A DNA stretch of 64,000 bases from Calothrix sp. PCC 7716 (GTDB taxonomy: Bacteria > Cyanobacteriota > Cyanobacteriia > Cyanobacteriales > Nostocaceae). Below the pieces are notes generated by a model. That model was given only the letters and a program-made list of their open reading frames with translations. It searched no databases and was not told the DNA's origin. This document shows positions 53,025 to 61,752 of the stretch, piece after piece (position 1 is the stretch's first letter; the number at the start of each line of letters is the position of its first letter). A program made the translations under genes and the position numbers. The DNA lies in assembly GCF_019977735.1 (NCBI RefSeq), contig NZ_AP025018.1, positions 8,188,580 through 8,252,579 on the forward strand, written 5' to 3'.

Positions 53025-53097
53025 ATTTAGTTTGGGGAGATGAAGCTCATAGTTGTAGAGAGCAACAATTAGATTAAACCTCAAACTAAATCTTTTT
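53025..53097 (+). terminator. Intrinsic terminator of the peptide gene
   Basis: ATTTAGTTTG (53025-53034) pairs with CAAACTAAAT (53082-53091) and is followed by CTTTTT. The long loop contains a second small hairpin GTTG/CAAC. Confidence 0.75.
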
Positions 53098-53101
53098 CGA
53101 C

Positions 53102-53436
53102 GACTACTGTAAATAAGAAACTCTATTTTATGTTTTTTGTGATAAATTCAAGAAATTGGTGCATAAATCAACCAAGCCAAACCAATAACTAGTAGTCTAT
53201 GTCAAAAGTTTTGGAAGGTTGTAAGGTGGGCACTGCCAGCCCTTGATGGCACGAACTAGAGTACTATGAAATTTGAGCCTGAAACCCTCATTCTTGCGTT
53301 ACCCACAAGGTAGGTTTTTTAGTTAACCACCCAACTTAATTACGAGAGCAGATCAAAAATGGTCAATATGGCGCCCAAGAAATTGTTCATTTTTTTGAAG
53401 GAATAGCCGCAAGTCTTATTGGAACTGAGGTTAATT
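53102..53436. other. Gene-free stretch with a gene fragment
   Basis: A plus-strand frame at about 53342-53437 encodes EQIKNGQYGAQEIVHFFEGI and then AASLIGTEVN before a stop. It looks like the end of a lost gene. A GTAAGGTGGGCA half copy lies at 53223. Nothing else recognised. Confidence 0.45.
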
Positions 53437-53665
53437 AAACACTTATTTTAGGTAAAATTTTGGGTTGAGGCACTTGGTGTAATTTTTGTTGATCCATTTT
53501 CTCAATATCTGGCACCGCAGCTTGAATTTGTTGGAAATGCTGCACAAGTTCAGGTGAAATTTGATATCCTGTCAAACCAGGAGCAAATAACACTAGTTTT
53601 GATACTCGTTGCGGATATGCCATCGAGAAATCAGTTCTAATTGCTCCACCAATAGAATGTCCTCT
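53437..53665 (-). pseudogene. Alpha/beta hydrolase fragment
   Basis: GHSIGGAIRTDFSMAYPQRV and SKLVLFAPGLTGYQISPELV match the intact hydrolase at 45387-46151 (GHSFGGGIATDFANAYPQRV, SKLVLVAPGLTGYHISQEMV). The frame then runs into unrelated sequence, and a stop sits just before the nucleophile elbow. A relic of a close paralogue. Confidence 0.85.
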
Positions 53666-53836
53666 AAGCTAGATAAAACAGTACAATTTTATCTTGTGAC
53701 CACGGCATACAGCTTGGCACTCTTTACGCCTATATCGTCTTGCACGTCAGTTTCGGAGATGGATAACAACTTATAGTAATAGTTAGTATCTATTAGTATA
53801 ATGTGTTTAGATAAGGAGACATAAGGAGGCGCCCAT

Positions 53837-54064
53837 ATGGCAGGTAGTTATTCAGTAGGAGAACATTTCGACAATTTCATCAAGGCACAGGTTGCTTCTG
53901 GACGCTATAACAATGAGAGCGAAGTTGTGCGGGATGCCTTAAGGCAAGCAGAAATACGAGAAATAAAATTAACTGCTTTGCGTGAGCATGTGATTAAGGC
54001 AATAGAACAAGGTGGAAATTATACCGATGATGATATTGCGGCCATTCTCGAAGCAGATGTGTAA
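53837..54064 (+). CDS. parD: ParD-family antitoxin
   Basis: 75 residues. A ribbon-helix-helix opening (SVGEHFDNFIKAQVASGRYN, NESEVVRDALRQAE) and an acidic tail (NYTDDDIAAILEADV) match CC2985-type ParD antitoxins. The ribosome site AAGGAGG overlaps a GGCGCC (53829). It precedes the ParE gene by 12 bases. The antitoxin represses the operon and binds ParE. Confidence 0.93.
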   Translation: MAGSYSVGEHFDNFIKAQVASGRYNNESEVVRDALRQAEIREIKLTALREHVIKAIEQGGNYTDDDIAAILEADV

Positions 54065-54076
54065 CGGCGGAACTTT

Positions 54077-54385
54077 ATGTATAAATTACGTTATCTGGAG
54101 CAATCTAAAATAGACCTTCTCCGTATAAAACGCTATATTGCTAAACAAAGTGGCAGCAATGAACTTGCCCTTAGATACACAGAAAAATTACGGCAACAAT
54201 GCCGGAAAATTTCAGAATTACCCGGTATTATGGGAAGGGCAAGACCTGAAATAATGGAAGGATTGCGAAGCTTCCCCTATGATAATTATGTTATTTTTTT
54301 CAGGTACAGCGATTCCTTGATTGAAATAGTTTCGATAATTGAGGGACACAGGGATATAGAAGCATTATTCCTGCAGGAACTTTAA
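54077..54385 (+). CDS. parE: ParE-family toxin
   Basis: 102 residues of the RelE/ParE superfamily. YLEQSKIDLLRIKRYIAKQS gives the N-terminal helical pair, and RPEIMEGLRSFPYDNYVIFF then VSIIEGHRDIEALF the C-terminal beta sheet. ParE toxins poison DNA gyrase. The frame is intact, unlike the HigB toxin at 14.3-14.7 kb. Confidence 0.93.
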   Translation: MYKLRYLEQSKIDLLRIKRYIAKQSGSNELALRYTEKLRQQCRKISELPGIMGRARPEIMEGLRSFPYDNYVIFFRYSDSLIEIVSIIEGHRDIEALFLQEL

Positions 54386-54538
54386 GATAACTTTTGGTCT
54401 GACTCTTAATTCCAACGAAGCCTTAGTTTATTTGTACTGTGGAATTGTTAACACCTACGATTGGATAACCGTGCTGCCAAGTATATATCTTAGGACAGCA
54501 TTTTAACTTGATATTAGAATAAGTTTTGCGATAATTAT

Positions 54539-54814
54539 TTATGTTTGGTGATGCACGGTTACTCGTTTCTGGGGATTTTGTTTTTTCACCCAAACTATAA
54601 ATTTATGCATTCGTGGTTCACTTTTTAATGCCTCAACTGTATTTAATTCTTTTGCCAAAACTTTGTTATCAAATAGAGCATGAATCTGACGATGACAAGG
54701 TGAACAAATATCAATAGTTGAGCTTGTTTCTATCTTCTTGCGTTTGGTATACTGCCTGGGAATTAAATGATGGGCGGTAAGTTCCATCTCTCGTTCACAT
54801 AGTTCACATTTCAT
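54539..54814 (-). CDS. HNH endonuclease
   Basis: 91 residues. CELCEREMELTAHHLIPRQY (about 3-22) supplies the first zinc cysteines and the catalytic His pair, and TIDICSPCHRQIHALFDNKV (about 48-67) the second Cys pair and the final His of the beta-beta-alpha-metal fold. Small HNH proteins of this type cut DNA or act in phage defence; target unknown. Confidence 0.88.
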   Translation of the reverse strand: MKCELCEREMELTAHHLIPRQYTKRKKIETSSTIDICSPCHRQIHALFDNKVLAKELNTVEALKSEPRMHKFIVWVKKQNPQKRVTVHHQT

Positions 54815-54882
54815 ACCTATTTTGAAAGTCGTATTTATATGGTTCTCTTTTTATATTATAGTAAGTATTATTTATTTTGACG

Positions 54883-54907
54883 CAGGCAAGGATGCCTGCT
54901 CCACAAG
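54883..54907. repeat. GGCAAGGATGCC repeat copy
   Basis: CAGGCAAGGATGCCTGCTCC followed by ACAAGAAATTCCACAAG. Same family as 42303-42327 and 62345-62369; the CCACAAGA tail is conserved. Confidence 0.75.
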
Positions 54908-55007
54908 AAATTCCACAAGATTTAAGAATTACAAATAATATTTTTATTGTTTCAAAATCTGGAATTTTATATACTCAAGCTGTATTAAGCAGAGTGCAAA
55001 TACAAAA

Positions 55008-55660
55008 ATGCCTGAAAACATGAGCAAACAATCTGGTTATTATCGCTTTCCAACTATTCATGGCTCGCGCGTAGTTTTTGTTTGTGAAGATGACCTTTGG
55101 AGTGTGGCTGTTACTGGAGGAGTTGCTAGGCGCCTCACTTCTAATTTAGGAGAGGTGTCTCATCCGTTTTTATCCCCTGATGGTGCCCAGCTAGCTTTTA
55201 TTGGTAGAGAAGAGGCACATCCTGAAGTTTATCTGATGCCGAGTAACCGCAATCCTATCCTCACGACTCTCCCACAGGACCCATACTAGCAATAACCAAT
55301 GAACAAGCTGGTTCTGATGGTGATATTTTCAGCCATTGCTTTAAGTTGATGAAATTAGGTACATTAATTGGTAAACGCACTTGGGGAGGAGTAATTGGTA
55401 TTTGGCCACGTCATCGTTTAGTTGACGGTAGCGTCTTAACACAGCCAGAATTTTCTTTTTGGTTCAAAGATGTTGGTTGGGGAGTAGAAAATTACGGCAC
55501 AGACCCAGATATTGAAGTAGAAATAGCACCTCAAGATTGGGCACAAGGTAAAGACCCACAATTAGAGCAGGGAATATCTTTAATTTTACAACGATTGCAA
55601 GAAAATCCTGTTAAATTGCCTGAGTTTGGCGCCCGTCCTATTCTCAAATTACCAGAGTAG
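55008..55660 (+). pseudogene. Tricorn protease with large internal deletion
   Basis: The first 83 residues (GYYRFPTIHGSRVVFVCEDD, LWSVAVTGGVARRLTSNLGE) are the start of the tricorn beta-propeller. From about 55270, in another frame, the sequence reads GPILAITNEQAGSDGDIFSH, then WGGVIGIWPRHRLVDGSVLT and GWGVENYGTDPDIEVE, the C-terminal serine-peptidase part including the active-site Ser region. About 800 residues of the normal protein, including the PDZ and propeller bulk, are missing and the two ends are out of frame. Not functional. Confidence 0.9.
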
Positions 55661-55669
55661 AAGTATAGT

Positions 55670-55736
55670 CAATACTACTCGGTTAAGAGATTTTATCGGA
55701 ATCAAGGGGGGTTTCATTCTTAACCGAGCAGTATTG
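55670..55736. repeat. 19-bp inverted repeat, MITE-like
   Basis: CAATACTACTCGGTTAAGA (55670-55688) and TCTTAACCGAGCAGTATTG (55718-55736) pair with one mismatch. The inner arm GCTCGGTT/AACCGAGC also makes the terminator at 33684. It follows the tricorn relic. Confidence 0.8.
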
Positions 55737-55893
55737 GAAGTATAGTTACGTGCCAAATACGGAATTTGGTACGTGATATTATTGCAAGCAATTAATTTTA
55801 TTCTAATTGCTCAGGGTTGATTCCTAAAAGTGCCCCTCGGTATGAGATACGACTAACGTTATGACTATATCTGAATAATTCTATCGTAAAGCA

Positions 55894-55928
55894 TTGACAA
55901 TAAAAATAAGTGCATATACACTTATTTT
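55894..55928 (+). promoter_or_regulatory. marR promoter with palindromic operator
   Basis: TTGACA at 55894-55899, 17 bases, then TACACT at 55917-55922 make a good promoter. A perfect 26-bp palindrome (AAAATAAGTG-CATATA-CACTTATTTT, 55903-55928) covers the -10 and ends directly before the ATG at 55929. There is no ribosome site, so the transcript may be leaderless. A second match lies before devB. Confidence 0.75.
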
Positions 55929-56390
55929 ATGAAAAACCAAGTTCAACTAATTGATGAAGCAACCTTAAATAGAGTCGGCGCCAGTTGTACGTGCTTTAGT
56001 TTACGCAAAGCTGCACGGGTTGTGACTCAGCTTTTTGATGAGCAAATGGCGTCTAGTGGTTTGCTAGTTACGCAATTCTCTATTTTAGGGGTGATTGCGA
56101 CGATGAAAGAAAGCACTATGAATCAGCTTGCTCAGTACTTGGTGATGGATAGAACAACACTAACGCGCAATCTGAAACCCTTGGAACGTGAAGGATTAAT
56201 TCAAATTAATCCAGGCAAGGATAAGCGTACTCGTTTGATTTCGCTCACACCTGAAGGTATAGAAGCGTTACAGAAAGCTTTACCACTTTGGGAGCAAGCA
56301 CAATCATTGATGATATCGCAGTTAGGTAAAGAGCGATGGAAAAGTTTGATGTCGCATTTATCGGATACAACCGATTTATTAAGCCATTAA
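55929..56390 (+). CDS. MarR-family regulator
   Basis: 153 residues. The winged helix is at about 45-110 (TMNQLAQYLVMDRTTLTRNL, KPLEREGLIQINPGKDKRTR), flanked by dimerisation helices. VGASCTCFSLRKAARVVTQL near the start includes two cysteines that could sense redox or thiol-reactive compounds, which is speculation. It lies directly upstream of devBCA, with matching palindromes before both units. It probably represses itself and the exporter. Confidence 0.93.
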   Translation: MKNQVQLIDEATLNRVGASCTCFSLRKAARVVTQLFDEQMASSGLLVTQFSILGVIATMKESTMNQLAQYLVMDRTTLTRNLKPLEREGLIQINPGKDKRTRLISLTPEGIEALQKALPLWEQAQSLMISQLGKERWKSLMSHLSDTTDLLSH

Positions 56391-56401
56391 TTTTTTTGTA
56401 A

Positions 56402-56422
56402 AAAAGGTGTATATACACTTTT
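56402..56422 (+). promoter_or_regulatory. MarR operator before devB
   Basis: GTGTATATACAC (56407-56418) is a perfect 12-bp palindrome with further A/T symmetry outside. It shares the CATATACACTT / GTGTATATACACTT core with the marR site and lies 22 bases upstream of the devB ATG, next to its AAGGAGG site. Confidence 0.7.
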
Positions 56423-56443
56423 ATTTTAAATTCAAGGAGGAGT

Positions 56444-57622
56444 ATGAGCGAATCGGTGTTTAAAGGATTGCCAAAAAGGTTTAGAGGATTATATCTATTA
56501 ATGTTTGTGACGATTGTATCTGGTATCGGCGCCGTCATTACATCACGGTTATTGCGTACATCACCATCATCTCCAACGGTGGCGCCACCAGCAATACAAG
56601 CTGTAACTGCGTTGGGAAGATTAGAGCCAAAGGGGGAAGTTATTCAACTTTCGGCGCCAAATCAAGGAAGTCGGGTTGGACAACTTTTGGTAAAGGTGGG
56701 GGATAGGGTGAAAAAGGGGCAAGTAATAGCTTATTTAGATACGCGCGACCGTGCAGTTGCATCTGTAGAGCAAGCACTCGAACAGGTGAAAGTGCAACAA
56801 ACTCGCTTGGCGATAGTAAAAGCAGGTGCCAAGACAGGAGAAATTCAGGCGCAATCTGCTACTGTTGAGCGAGTTACAGCACAACTTCAGGAAGAACTTA
56901 CCGCGCGTGATGCAACTATTTCGCGTATTCAAGCAGAAGTGCAAAATGCAGCTAGAGAGTATAAGCGTTACCAATTTCTGCAAATAGAAGGTGCGGTTTC
57001 TGCGTCGTTGCGAGATGATAAAAAACTAACCTTAGATGTAGCCCAGCAAAGACTTAACGAAGCAAAGGCAAATCGGCGCCAGACAGAGGAAACTTTAGTA
57101 AAACAAATTAAAGAAGCTCGTTCGACGCTAAGTAAAATTGCGGAAGTTAGACCTGTTGATGTTATGGCTGCTCAGGCAGAAATTGATCGAGCGAAGGCAG
57201 CAGTTAAACAAGCACGAGCAGAACTTGACTTGGCTGTGATTAAGGCGCCTTCTTACGGGCAAGTATTAAGGATTAATACTTGGGCAGGCGAAATTATTGA
57301 TACTAAAAAAGGCATAGTGTCTTTAGGAGAAACAAGCCAAATGTATGCTGTTGCAGAAGTCTATGAAACAGACTTACCGAGAATCCGTGCTGGTCAAAAA
57401 GCAACTATTACGAGCGTTAGTGGTGGTGTGTTCACTGAACCAATAGCAGGGGTAGTTGATGAAATTGGTTTAGAGGTAATGAAAAAAGACGTTCTTAATA
57501 CTGACCCTGCTGCTGAAATAGACGCGCGGGTTGTAGAGGTGAAAATTCGTCTAAATACTGCTGATAGTAAGAAAGTGGCAGGGTTTAGCAATATGAAGCT
57601 GAAGGTGGCAATTAATTTATGA
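56444..57622 (+). CDS. devB: DevB-like membrane fusion protein
   Basis: 392 residues, HlyD/DevB-type periplasmic adaptor. An N-terminal helix (LYLLMFVTIVSGIGAVITSR, about 16-35) anchors it. TALGRLEPKGEVIQLSAPNQ and KVGDRVKKGQVIAYLDTRDR mark the lipoyl half, the coiled-coil hairpin covers about 105-265, and the beta-barrel follows to the end. In heterocyst formers DevBCA exports glycolipids with TolC; related copies export other compounds. Second gene behind marR, ATGA overlap with devC. Strong ribosome site AAGGAGGAG. Confidence 0.93.
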   Translation: MSESVFKGLPKRFRGLYLLMFVTIVSGIGAVITSRLLRTSPSSPTVAPPAIQAVTALGRLEPKGEVIQLSAPNQGSRVGQLLVKVGDRVKKGQVIAYLDTRDRAVASVEQALEQVKVQQTRLAIVKAGAKTGEIQAQSATVERVTAQLQEELTARDATISRIQAEVQNAAREYKRYQFLQIEGAVSASLRDDKKLTLDVAQQRLNEAKANRRQTEETLVKQIKEARSTLSKIAEVRPVDVMAAQAEIDRAKAAVKQARAELDLAVIKAPSYGQVLRINTWAGEIIDTKKGIVSLGETSQMYAVAEVYETDLPRIRAGQKATITSVSGGVFTEPIAGVVDEIGLEVMKKDVLNTDPAAEIDARVVEVKIRLNTADSKKVAGFSNMKLKVAINL

Positions 57623-58788
57623 AAATGAAAATGAAGCGTAAACTTCCTATTGCTTGGTTACAACTTAAAAAAGAAAAGTCCAGAATGTTTGTAGCAATAG
57701 CAGGTATAGCTTTTGCCGATGTGCTAATGTTTTTGCAAATGGGCTTTCGCAGTGCCCTTTTTAACGGCGCCGTACAAATTCACAATGTATTAGATGGCGA
57801 AATATTCTTGGTTAGTCGTCGCTATAAGTCGCTGATTTCTCTTGACCGCTTTAGTGAACGGCGCTTGTATCAAGCTCTTGGTTATACTGGTGTAAAATCT
57901 GTAAGTCCTATTTATCTTAGCCCTGTACAGTGGAAGAATCCTGAAAATAAACAAATATGGAATCTTTACGCAATTGGTTTTAATCCCAATGATAAAACAT
58001 TAAATTTACCAGGAGTACAAGCTAACTTAGAGCAATTAAAACGTCCAGATACAGTGATGTTTGATGCAGGAGCTAGGCGTGAGTTTGGTGATATTCCATT
58101 CGTTTTTAAAGAACAAGGTGTATTTTCAACGGAAGTCGAAAATCGCCGAGTTGATGTAATTGGATTATTTAAATTAGGTACTTCTTTTGGTATTAATGGA
58201 CACTTAGTTACTAGTGATGTTAATTTTCTAAGGTTGTTTGGTGAGCGGCGCCAAAAGGGTTTAATTGACATGGGTGTAATAAAACTAAATAATCCAGTAG
58301 ATACAAATAGGGTATTAGGCAATTTGCGCTCTGGACTACCCGATGATGTATTAGTTATATCCAAGCAAGAATTTTTAGATAAAGAGAAAGGATTTTGGAA
58401 TAGTAGCACCCCTGTTGGTTATGTTTTCGATTTAGGCGCCGTCATTGGCTTTATCGTTGGCGCCGTAATAGTTTATCAAATTTTATATAGTGATGTTTCT
58501 GACCACTTACCAGAGTATGCGACTTTAAAAGCAATAGGATTTCGCGACCGCTATTTACTATCGGTAGTTTTTACTGAAGCGATGATTTTAGCAGCAATGG
58601 GCTTTATTCCTGGGTTGGGAATTTCTTTGGGCTTTTATTATATTACTCGACAAGCAACACTTTTACCTATGGTGATGACAGTAGGAAGGGCTATTTTTGT
58701 CCTAACACTAACAGCTTTTATGTGTGGTATTTCTGCGGCAATTGCAATCCGCAAGCTTCAGTCTGCCGACCCTGCCGATGTTTTTTAG
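57619..58788 (+). CDS. devC: DevC-like ABC permease
   Basis: 389 residues, MacB/DevC-type permease with four membrane helices: one near the N terminus (FVAIAGIAFADVLMFLQMGF, about 25-44), a large periplasmic domain (about 50-265), and three helices in the last 130 residues (GAVIGFIVGAVIVYQILYSD onward). Starts within the devB stop (ATGA). Together with DevA it forms the inner-membrane half of a tripartite exporter; substrate unknown. Confidence 0.93.
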   Translation: MKMKMKRKLPIAWLQLKKEKSRMFVAIAGIAFADVLMFLQMGFRSALFNGAVQIHNVLDGEIFLVSRRYKSLISLDRFSERRLYQALGYTGVKSVSPIYLSPVQWKNPENKQIWNLYAIGFNPNDKTLNLPGVQANLEQLKRPDTVMFDAGARREFGDIPFVFKEQGVFSTEVENRRVDVIGLFKLGTSFGINGHLVTSDVNFLRLFGERRQKGLIDMGVIKLNNPVDTNRVLGNLRSGLPDDVLVISKQEFLDKEKGFWNSSTPVGYVFDLGAVIGFIVGAVIVYQILYSDVSDHLPEYATLKAIGFRDRYLLSVVFTEAMILAAMGFIPGLGISLGFYYITRQATLLPMVMTVGRAIFVLTLTAFMCGISAAIAIRKLQSADPADVF

Positions 58789-58800
58789 CGTGAAAAAACT

Positions 58801-59481
58801 ATGCATAGCGCAATTACAATTACCAACCTAAACCACTATTACGGACAAGGTGATTTACAGAAACAGGTTTTATTCGATATTAACTTAGAAATTCAAACCG
58901 GAGAAATCATTATTCTCACAGGCCCATCAGGTTCTGGTAAAACAACGCTGTTAAGCTTAATTGGTGGGTTACGTTCACCACAATTCGGTAATCTCAAAAT
59001 TTTAAAACGAGAAATGTGTGGCGCCAGTAATTTTGAAAGAGTAGAAACACGAAGGAAACTTGGTTATATTTTCCAAGCACATAACTTACTGGAATTTTTG
59101 ACTGCACAGCAAAACGTGATGATGCCATTAGAACTGCAAGATGTTAGTTATTCGGAGTCTATGCAAAAAGCTGAAACTATGCTGCAATCGGTAGGTTTAG
59201 GAAACCGCATAAATTACTATCCAGGCAACCTTTCTGGAGGACAAAAACAACGGGTAGCAATCGCGCGTGCGTTAGTAACAAACCCGCAAATTGTTCTTGC
59301 AGATGAACCGACTGCTGCTTTGGATAAACAATCTGGTCGTGATGTAGTGGAATTAATGCAAAAACTAGCTAAAGAAAAGGAATGCACGATTGTACTAGTT
59401 ACTCACGACAACCGTATCCTAGATATTGCAGACCGCATAATCAATATGGAAGACGGTCGCCTGGTTCAATTAAAATATTAA
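58801..59481 (+). CDS. devA: DevA-like ABC ATPase
   Basis: 226 residues. Walker A GPSGSGKTTL (about 41-50), Q-loop GYIFQAHNLLEFLTA, signature LSGGQKQRVA (about 141-150), Walker B VLADEPTAALD and H-loop LVTHDN. This is the LolD/MacB-like ATPase type that pairs with DevC. Last gene of marR-devBCA; the peroxiredoxin-like gene follows 34 bases later and may be co-transcribed. Confidence 0.95.
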   Translation: MHSAITITNLNHYYGQGDLQKQVLFDINLEIQTGEIIILTGPSGSGKTTLLSLIGGLRSPQFGNLKILKREMCGASNFERVETRRKLGYIFQAHNLLEFLTAQQNVMMPLELQDVSYSESMQKAETMLQSVGLGNRINYYPGNLSGGQKQRVAIARALVTNPQIVLADEPTAALDKQSGRDVVELMQKLAKEKECTIVLVTHDNRILDIADRIINMEDGRLVQLKY

Positions 59482-59515
59482 TAGCCATAACACCAAGATT
59501 ATTGCTTCCACTTAA

Positions 59516-60307
59516 ATGAATACCCAAACACGCGACAATTCTCTAGATATTTACTCAATTTTGAATCAAACTCAACGCTTGCGAGTTAGTGATGGAGAGA
59601 TTAAACCCATTTTAGATGGTTGTTCAAATGCTTCACAGTTGCTCGTACTTATTTGGTCACAGTTGGGAGATTTTGATAATCTAGAATATGCTTGGTGGTT
59701 GCGTAGAGAAAAAGAAAAGCTTTCTTCAAAAGGAATTACAGTCCGCGCTATTGGAATTGGAAACCGCAATTCTGGTATTAAGTTTTGTGAATATACTAAA
59801 TTCCCTCAAGAATGGCTATTTGTAGATGAAAAAGCCGAAATACATAGCTTTTTAGAACTTTATCGCGGTTTAAATGTGCTATTTCCAATACTATCAACAT
59901 CACAAAGAGCTTGGTTAAATTTAATGCTAATGTGTGCTGGCATTGGTAGTCCCGGAACATTGAAAGAAGTTTTTCGAGGTTATAAAGGTGACAAAAAAGC
60001 TCCTCAGTTAATTGCTGACGAAGAAATTGTAAAAGATACACCTTTACCTCCAATAAAAGGTTCGTTTTTCCAAGCTGCTGGAGGAAAAGGTTTTCAGCGT
60101 CCCTTTGAACTAGCAACCTTGCGTCTGCGAAACATGACTGAAGTTTTAAGCAACTGGAGTACTTATGTCCCAGATTCCTCTTACTTAACGCAACGGGGAG
60201 GAACTTTTCTATTTGACTCCCAAGGTAAATTAATTTACTCTCATCGCGACCGGGGTATTCTTGGTTTTGCAGAAAATATGAGCAATCCTTTATCTTTTCT
60301 GGATTAA
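59516..60307 (+). CDS. Peroxiredoxin-like (AhpC/TSA family) protein
   Basis: 263 residues of the PRXL2-like group in the thioredoxin fold. LLVLIWSQLGDFDNLEYAWW (about 42-61) and VRAIGIGNRNSGIKFCEYTK (about 75-94) match the group, which keeps the fold but lacks the usual peroxidatic Thr-x-x-Cys motif in its normal place. GGTFLFDSQGKLIYSHRDRG near the C terminus is typical. It follows devA on the same strand. Its role, perhaps redox sensing or peroxide handling, is unproven. Confidence 0.85.
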   Translation: MNTQTRDNSLDIYSILNQTQRLRVSDGEIKPILDGCSNASQLLVLIWSQLGDFDNLEYAWWLRREKEKLSSKGITVRAIGIGNRNSGIKFCEYTKFPQEWLFVDEKAEIHSFLELYRGLNVLFPILSTSQRAWLNLMLMCAGIGSPGTLKEVFRGYKGDKKAPQLIADEEIVKDTPLPPIKGSFFQAAGGKGFQRPFELATLRLRNMTEVLSNWSTYVPDSSYLTQRGGTFLFDSQGKLIYSHRDRGILGFAENMSNPLSFLD

Positions 60308-60332
60308 TAGTTTATGAGAGAATGCCGCTTAC

Positions 60333-60384
60333 TTAGGGACTTCCATATAAAAAAAATCTCCAAAATGTTTTGGAAGTCCCTTAA
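60333..60384. repeat. AGGGACTTCCA inverted repeat
   Basis: AGGGACTTCCA (60335-60345) pairs with TGGAAGTCCCT (60371-60381). A related half copy lies at 3908-3925. Between convergent genes at 60307 and 60463. Confidence 0.8.
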
Positions 60385-60400
60385 GCACGTAAAACTTGAT

Positions 60401-60435
60401 TGTAGGTTGGGTATCAGAACGGAACCCAACCTACA
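60401..60435. repeat. TGTAGGTTGGGT palindrome
   Basis: Perfect 12-bp arms TGTAGGTTGGGT / ACCCAACCTACA, 11-base loop. Related: 51361-51387 and a partial copy near 5372-5400. Lies between convergent genes, so it can terminate both. Confidence 0.8.
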
Positions 60436-60462
60436 ATTCAGCAAAGTTTGCGACATTCCACC

Positions 60463-61752
60463 CTACGAGGTTGCTGCTTCAGATAAATCATTGGGCAAAT
60501 TTGTTTTCATTTTAATCCAGCTTGTCAAAAGTGGTAACTGTCGAGCAAACCAGATTGATTCTAATAGGCAAATAATACCACTGCCAATTACTGTGTTCGT
60601 GGCGCCGATATACTGTGCTAAACTACCAGCGAGCAAGCTACTCAAAGGTAGCGTACCAATTATAGACAGAGAGTAAAGACTCATTACTCTACCCCGTTTA
60701 TCGTCTTCAACTAAGGTTTGGACTATGGTGTTACCGCAAGAGACTATGAGCATTCCGGCGCCACCAACTGCAACTAGAATTAGTAATGAAAGCCAAACTT
60801 GTCTAGATAGTGCAAAAGCAATTAAGCCAATTCCACTTATAGCAGGACATAATGCCATCAATTTTTCTAAACCCAACACTCGCTGACGCAAGCTAAGATA
60901 AAGACAGCCAATAACTGAACCTACAGAACCCGCTGCGCTCAAAAAGCCCATTGTATCCCCACCACCTTTGAGGATGTCAGATGCAAAGATGGGAAATAAC
61001 GCCATATGGGCAGTACCAACTAAACCATTTAGCGCTAAAAGTAACAATATGGCACGAATTGGCACCACATTATATATATAACTAAATCCTTCTTGTAATT
61101 TTTGCCAGGTGTTGCTTCCAGATGTAGAAATGTGAGAAGGAGTTGGTCGTAATCTCATTGAAATAAGCGTTAATAGTGCCACAACGTAACTCAGACTATC
61201 GTACAGAAAGCAATAGTTGGCGCCTAACTTCGCAAGTAAGAAACCTCCAATTGCAGGTCCAATTAACATAGAGCTACTGAGCATGGCAGAATAAAGGGCG
61301 ATAGCATTGTTTAAATGATCACGGTTATCAACTGTTTCAATTACAATCGCGTACCTCACAGGCATATCTAGACCCTTTAATAATCCTCCCCAGATACTAA
61401 AAATCATCAGCACCCAAAAATTTGCTAATCCTAAAAAGGATAGTGTCGTCAAAGTTAAAGAAGCGACTGTTCCTAGCACTTGCACCACTATCAATAAATC
61501 GCGCTTACTCCAACGGTCACTCAAAACCCCTGAAAACGGCGCCAGAACTAATGTCGGTAAAAATTGCAGAAACCCGTTTAAACCAAGCAACCAAGCAGAA
61601 CCCGTCTGGGTATAAATTAACCAAGAAATCGTCACCTGCGTCATAAACGTGCCTGACAGCGACAGCGTTTGTCCACCAAAGAAAAGTCTAAAGTTACGCG
61701 ACTGGAATGCAGGTAGATGTAAATAAATATTATTTTTTAGCCAGCCCTTCAA
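60463..61752 (-). CDS. MFS transporter
   Basis: 429 residues with about twelve membrane helices, of the MFS_3/enterobactin exporter-like group (PF05977). FFGGQTLSLSGTFMTQVTIS opens helix 1; PTLVLAPFSGVLSDRWSKRD contains the MFS loop 2-3 motif (GxxxDRxxKR). Such proteins export siderophores, drugs or other small molecules. It converges on the peroxiredoxin-like gene and is unlinked to devBCA. Substrate unknown. Confidence 0.92.
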   Translation of the reverse strand: MKGWLKNNIYLHLPAFQSRNFRLFFGGQTLSLSGTFMTQVTISWLIYTQTGSAWLLGLNGFLQFLPTLVLAPFSGVLSDRWSKRDLLIVVQVLGTVASLTLTTLSFLGLANFWVLMIFSIWGGLLKGLDMPVRYAIVIETVDNRDHLNNAIALYSAMLSSSMLIGPAIGGFLLAKLGANYCFLYDSLSYVVALLTLISMRLRPTPSHISTSGSNTWQKLQEGFSYIYNVVPIRAILLLLALNGLVGTAHMALFPIFASDILKGGGDTMGFLSAAGSVGSVIGCLYLSLRQRVLGLEKLMALCPAISGIGLIAFALSRQVWLSLLILVAVGGAGMLIVSCGNTIVQTLVEDDKRGRVMSLYSLSIIGTLPLSSLLAGSLAQYIGATNTVIGSGIICLLESIWFARQLPLLTSWIKMKTNLPNDLSEAATS

